Assembly: GCA_916610825.1 (NCBI GenBank)
Contig: OU744452.1
Location: 250,501-314,500 of the forward strand
DNA length: 64,000 nucleotides
Reading direction: 5' to 3'
Origin: Haliclystus octoradiatus
Taxonomy: Eukaryota; Cnidaria; Staurozoa; Stauromedusae; Haliclystidae
Of this stretch, positions 57,237 to 64,000 are shown in pieces. Position numbers and translations under genes: made by a program. Within the stretch, counting starts at the first letter, position 1. Each line of letters opens with the position of its first letter. The notes beneath the pieces were generated by a model that worked only from the letters and a program-made list of their open reading frames with translations, was not told the DNA's origin and did not search any database.

Positions 57237-57480
57237 TCAAATAGGCGCACGCCAGTAATATTCTTATTTAAAAATGCTATAGGTACACGCCTGTAATATT
57301 CTTCATATTTAAAAGTTGTTCAAGTACAAGCCCCTGCTATAGGTGCACGCCAGTAATATTCTTCATATTTAAAAAAAAATTAACTGCACGCCCATGCGAT
57401 AGGTGCACGCTCTTAATATTTTAAAAATTTTACGTATAAGCCTCCGTTTTAGGTTCACACTATCGATATTATAAGTTTTT
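57237..57480. repeat. 60-bp minisatellite, right block
   Basis: Units with GGTGCACGCCAGTAATATTC and AAGTACAAGCCCCTGCTATA continue the array seen at 53945-54559, decaying towards 57480. Confidence 0.88.
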
Positions 57481-57819
57481 CGTGTAAAATTGCGGTAACT
57501 AATCTACTCCCGCTGCAAATTGTGCAGGCTTCTTCTCTTATCTACGTCATTTCGTGCAAAATTGCGGTAACAGTTTTTACCGCGCGGCAAAATAGCGTAA
57601 ATGCACGTGGAAAATAGTACATTTTGGAATTTACGTCGAAAATTGTGATATAACGTATACTTTAACCTCAATTTGTAATTAACCTCAATATCATATTATT
57701 CGTAATCACGGCATTAAGTTACACGAATTGTATGTTAGAGATCAGATTCTCGCTAGCTGTCGTACGAACAGTATCTAATATTATTGTCTTGTGTTATATG
57801 ATAAAATTGGTGCTGCGAG
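57481..57819. other. No gene recognised
   Basis: A short direct repeat (CGTGTAAAATTGCGGTAAC and CGTGCAAAATTGCGGTAAC at about 57480 and 57553) lies here. The stretch around 57700-57830 may belong to the Gypsy relic that follows, possibly as LTR-flanking sequence. Confidence 0.35.
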
Positions 57820-58230
57820 TAGGGTCTGCATTGCAGGGATTTTAACCCCCAAGATGGGAAGCCTGTGATTTATGTTTCACGTTCTTTTAATCAAACTGAT
57901 CAAAACTTTTCAGCAATTGGACGAGAGGCTTTAGGTATTATATGGTGCGTTAAGAGATTAAGGCAGCTTTTGCTGGGTCGACTCTTCACCCTCGTTACAG
58001 ATCATAAGGCGTTGATACATTTATTTCCCCGAATCAACCCCTTCCGAAGACCGCCTCTGCGTGACTCTGTCGTTGGGCAATCAAACTCATGGCTTTTGAT
58101 TTTGAAATAATGCCTCATCCAAGAACAGAGATTGCTCATGACGATGCTCTGTCTCGTTTATCTGCAAGCCCGATAAGTCGCGAAGATGTCGCAAGAGTAG
58201 ATTGTAGCATATCCTTGATATGTTCTAATT
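57820..58230 (+). pseudogene. Gypsy RNase H fragment
   Basis: The frame reads PVIYVSRSFNQTDQNFSAIG, REALGIIWCVKRLRQLLLGR and TDHKALIHLF, the second half of a Gypsy RNase H. It continues, after a frame change near 58085, through a tether with DDALSRL. The first catalytic part and the integrase are absent. It lies on the opposite strand to the other Gypsy relics. Confidence 0.8.
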
Positions 58231-58421
58231 AACAAATAGAAAACTACGCTGAGTTTTATGTACTCTGATTCGAACACGTTGGGTGCGTAATGAGGCCTGA
58301 TCGAAAGAGGCTTAAAAAATCACGAGCCGCCAGGCGAGTGATTTTGTCCTTTTGAGTGTCTCATAGCACCCAAAGTGTTCGTATCAGAGTACTTAAAACG
58401 AATAACCGTTTTCTATTTGTT
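58231..58421. repeat. Hairpin MITE (191 bp), GAGCCGCC family
   Basis: AACAAATAGAAAACTACGCT starts a 56-bp arm that recurs inverted at 58366-58421. The loop holds GAGCCGCCAGGCGAGTG. The core is shared with 32222-32434 and, loosely, with 58945-59060. Confidence 0.75.
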
Positions 58422-58944
58422 TTATAAAATAAATAACCTGCTTATTTTGACATTAAAAAGGGTCTGCTGTTTACACGCATGTAAATCAACAACACGGAAA
58501 ATCTGTTTCTGCAAACAATTTTCAAATTTTGAAAAAATGCAAAGACAATTTGACTGTCTAATTCATGAAATGCTTGCAATCAGGCGAATCAAGCCAAACC
58601 TCAACACTCAGTCTGACTCAATCAAATCTCGGCTTTTCCCAGCAGGATATTGAAAGCTATTGTTCTTGCCTTTGTCTATAATAATCTATTGTTATTAACG
58701 CATCCTGCTTCTAGCACATTGTATAACTTAACACTTTTAAACCCATGTATTTTAAATAATTTTTCTTTTAAAAAATATATTTCTGAAGATGACATAAGCA
58801 ATGTCGAAAGCTCAATCAACGTCTATTTTATCGTTTATTTTTATTACAAGAATACATTATTATTGTACAAAGATTTTAAAATATTATTCAGCTATTCGTG
58901 TACAGGACCCTATGCATTTATGCTCTGAAAGCAGAGAAATACTA

Positions 58945-59060
58945 AAGGGTTACCACACACTTGCCATGTTTGTATTCATATTTACTAAACGAGAAAATGT
59001 TTGGAGACACGAGTGAAGCGCTAAAAATCACGAGCTCCGAGCGACTTTCATTCGACGGCG
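58945..59060. repeat. Decayed copy of the GAGCCGCC-type repeat
   Basis: TACCACACACTTGCCATGTT followed by TGTATTCATATTTACTAAAC is shared with 32289-32331. GAGCTCCGAGCG replaces the usual core. The right arm is not clear. Confidence 0.55.
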
Positions 59061-59443
59061 AATTCTCAATTCACGAATTAACAATTTAAAATTCAATTTC
59101 TATTCATAAATCAAGCAAAGGAAATCCCACAACAAGATAAATATTGTTGAATAAAGAAAGACACATACAAGCACGTTTGTAATGTAAATTGCACATAGTT
59201 CTCTAGAAATTGATGTACTAATTGTTCTAAATTTAAGGTTTACCTTGAAACAGCGATGTAGCCTATAATTGTCTTTCATTCTTTGTTTTAATGTTGCATG
59301 CTGCACGGCAAATAACTCATTCACAACGCTTTTCAATAAATACAAACATCTTGAGCTAAATATTGTTTTGTAATTCGTTGCCATAATTGAAACATCTATT
59401 TGATTGTTATCGGAAAGTTATAATTTCTGCATTTTATCACATA

Positions 59444-59900
59444 TCAAACCTTTGAAGCTACCGGTTTTTGGATTTCATGCATGCTCTTTCGACCAATCAG
59501 ATCGCAGAAAACCTTACTAAAATATCGTATCTTTGGCCGGAGGCAGTCTTCTTTTTTTGTAAAATATAAAAATTCTTTCTCTAGCGTAGCTGCAAGTTTA
59601 TTAGGACAGGAATCAGACCAGATTATTTTAGGAAAATTGAAGTCTCCCACAATCAATACACGAAGATTAGTTGATAAATGTATGTCGATAAATTTGAGAA
59701 GAGTTGCTAAGCAACCACGATTAGGCGGACGATACACATTTAATGCCATAAGATTTTATATTTCGCAACAGTTTAGAATTGTGAAACGGTATCAAATGCT
59801 TTTGCACAATCTAAATAAATAACACCAACAGAATGCTGACGAACGACAAGAGTAGACCATACATTACATTGTTTCGACTAATTGCGTCACAGTCGATTCA
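59444..59900 (-). mobile_element. APE-type LINE fragments, endonuclease and RT in reversed order
   Basis: The minus frame 59444-59749 encodes an apurinic-like endonuclease segment (VYRPPNRG, VLIVGDFNFPKIIW). Immediately above it, 59740-59900 matches on the same strand the RT region of the LINE at 47221-47400 (shared TAATGCCATAAGATTTTATA, TTGCACAATCTAAATAAATA). In a normal LINE the endonuclease precedes the RT, so here the order is swapped. Two truncated copies side by side or an internal rearrangement would explain it. Confidence 0.72.
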
Positions 59901-61945
<2,045 letters not shown>

Positions 61946-62021
61946 GTTATTATTATTTACCGCTCTGTCAAATGAAGACATAGAGCCCTATATTATCTGC
62001 TATTAGATAAACATAAATTTT

Positions 62022-62427
<406 letters not shown>

Positions 62428-62616
62428 GTAACTTTTATATAGTGCATAATCATTTCTGTTGTGTTCATTTATGTGCTTCACAATTCAGAACTTGTAGGAT
62501 AAAATAAAGGTAAAAATATAAAATCTGATTAAAATCTTAAAAATGTTATGTTCAAAATCTAAGAACATATTTTTATTGGTAAAATATTTAAAAATTTAAA
62601 TTTACAGAAATCTTAG

Positions 62617-63376
62617 GCCTGGATTATACAGCGCGCTTTTGAATATGTATGGTCATACAGCGAGCCGTCCTAAAAAATTGTGTAAATGCTCCCTGTAAAT
62701 TACATGATGACGTGTAAGAAAATATTTCAATATTTCAGACTTTCGATAGACAAATTTACGCTTTTCGTGGAATAAATTTATAGCTTCAAAGTGATTTTTA
62801 TCACATATGTCATAATTCGTCATCAAATTGTTGTAATTTATCGTACAATGATACTTTTTTAAACTTGCAATAATTGTTAGGTCCTACAATTACAGTAAAG
62901 AGGTTTATAACTAACCTGAAGAGCATATATGTATAACCTTTTCTAATTAAAACTATTTGGACGTTTTCTCCTCTTCAATTGAGAAGTACAGATGCTCTGA
63001 GTAGTTTCCCTATTATTATTTTGTGGATTTTGATTATAGTTCGAAAGAAAATCAGTGTTTATTATTTATCTGTTTATTTGCAAAATGGAACTGTATCTAA
63101 GCAACGGCCGAGAAAAGAGGCTAGCCACATTTCTTTTTCGACATCAACCCCCGGTTTTTGCCAAATATGGTGAGCGGAATCCCGGGAATGTCAAATGAAA
63201 GTTCGCCACCATCAAAATGAAAGCACGCTCTTCCTATGCGAGCTTTCGATTTGGAGCGCGCCGTGCTAATGACAGCGAGCCGTGTCTAGTTAGACGTGTG
63301 CGCCGACAGCGAGCCAGCTTCAATTTACTGTAAACAAAAGAACGGCACGCTCCAAAGCGCGCTGTTTAATCCAGGC
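62617..63376. mobile_element. Inverted-repeat MITE (760 bp), GCCTGGATTA ends
   Basis: GCCTGGATTATACAGCGCGC at the left is mirrored by GCGCGCTGTTTAATCCAGGC at the right. Inside, CAGCGAGCC words occur near both ends (62660, 63275, 63306). No transposase. The target duplication is not clear. Confidence 0.78.
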
Positions 63377-63379
63377 ATT

Positions 63380-63835
63380 ATTTTATTTATAAAAAGCTTA
63401 TATAAGTCTTTAATTTTGTTTTAAAAATGTCAATACTAGGGCTGCTTCTAATATCATATGGAAGGATGTTCCAGAGTTCTGGCCCTGCTACAGAAAATGA
63501 TCCAAAACCATACAATTCAAGTCTGAAATGAATGTCCCCTCCTTTAAAATAAACGCATCGTCAGACGATCTGAGATTGCATGAAGGTTTGTATACGCATA
63601 AAAGATTCTGGAGGTAACGTAGGAGCTTCATTGTGAAAACATTTGTAAACAAGCAGACAAATTTTAAATATAATTCTGTATTCAATAGGTAGCCAATGCA
63701 AATACTCCAAAGTTGGACTAATATGATCATACTTAGAGAGACATGCCACAGTACGAGCAGCTGCATTCTGTACTCTTTGCAGTTTTTCTACTCTGCATTT
63801 AGGAGTCGATATAGTAAAGAATTGCAATAATCCAG
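63380..63835 (-). mobile_element. CR1-type LINE C-terminus, 5'-truncated
   Basis: The minus frame from 63827 reads PKCRVEKLQRVQNAAARTVA, SPTLEYLHWLPIEYRIIFKI and CLLVYKCFHNEAP, the conserved post-RT region. A frame change follows, then VAGPELWNILPYDIRSS to about 63400. It ends next to the MITE at 63376. The LINE is inactive. Confidence 0.82.
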
Positions 63836-63955
63836 CTTTGATGTGACGAAAGCATGTGGAAATTAATAATCAGTTATATGTTAGTTTGTATTAAATAAAG
63901 AAATATGATTGATCATGGTGTGATCGTGGTGTGATATATAGAAAGGTAAACAAAG

Positions 63956-64000
63956 ATGGCTGCCGACGCCGAAACGATGAGGCGAAAAGCAGAAAGAAAG
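63956..64000 (+). CDS. Start of an unidentified gene, cut by the window edge
   Basis: ATGGCTGCCGACGCC opens a frame (MAADAETMRRKAERK) that is still open at the edge. It has a good start context (CAAAGATGG), and the GC content rises sharply, as expected for a coding exon in AT-rich DNA. Fifteen residues are too few to name it. Confidence 0.4.
   Translation, partial: MAADAETMRRKAERK

Noticed and set aside
59100-59384. 94-residue minus-strand frame with a hydrophobic tail
   Set aside because: No homologue I recognise and no start or splice context; possibly chance.

Overview
This window is eukaryotic and animal: it is AT-rich, its host genes have introns with ordinary GT/AG splice sites, and it is crowded with metazoan transposable elements. 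I cannot fix the phylum. The mix of P-type (THAP) elements, a KDZ-type transposase gene, non-LTR elements with a restriction-like endonuclease, Penelope-like and Ty3/Gypsy relics suits a marine invertebrate, possibly a deuterostome such as a tunicate or echinoderm. That is an inference from repeat content only.

Host genes are few. On the minus strand, two clear exons of mitochondrial ribosomal protein L43 lie at 6.4-8.1 kb, with a possible first exon near 9.9 kb. On the plus strand, three clear exons of the inner-membrane protein LETM1 lie at 23.0, 25.4 and 32.0 kb. The exons for the middle of LETM1 are not visible; that interval is filled by retroelements. A new reading frame starts in the last 45 bases.

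The most striking object is at 33.3-38.9 kb on the plus strand: a gene of about 16 exons whose splice phases all agree and which encodes about 694 residues with the features of a Kyakuja/Dileera/Zisupton (KDZ) transposase. Every other mobile gene in the window is broken. Directly downstream is a P-element-type transposase with an N-terminal THAP finger (39.2-41.5 kb), interrupted by a frame break.

The rest is mobile DNA, much of it nested. Layout: 0-6 kb, minus-strand Gypsy relic split by a hAT-like element that itself carries a SINE; 10-16 kb, three elements with terminal inverted repeats, one holding a smaller one; 18-20.3 kb, a P-like element with a vestigial THAP start; 25.8-31.3 kb, a Penelope-like fragment, then a non-LTR element with a restriction-like endonuclease, interrupted by a 990-bp inverted-repeat element and by a second LINE; 43.4-44.1 kb, Gypsy relic; 46.2-48 kb, LINE relic; 50-54.6 kb, about four copies of a 200-bp tandem repeat, a 2.9-kb element with another inside it, and a 60-bp minisatellite; 54.6-57.2 kb, a LINE inserted in that minisatellite and itself split by a 1.07-kb element; 57.8-60 kb, Gypsy and LINE fragments; 61.0-62.4 kb, two very long AAT arrays separated by a perfect 91-bp-arm palindrome; 62.6-63.8 kb, an inverted-repeat element and a LINE end.

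In several places the target-site duplications are exact and the host element's reading frame continues across the insertion, so the order of insertion can be read directly.
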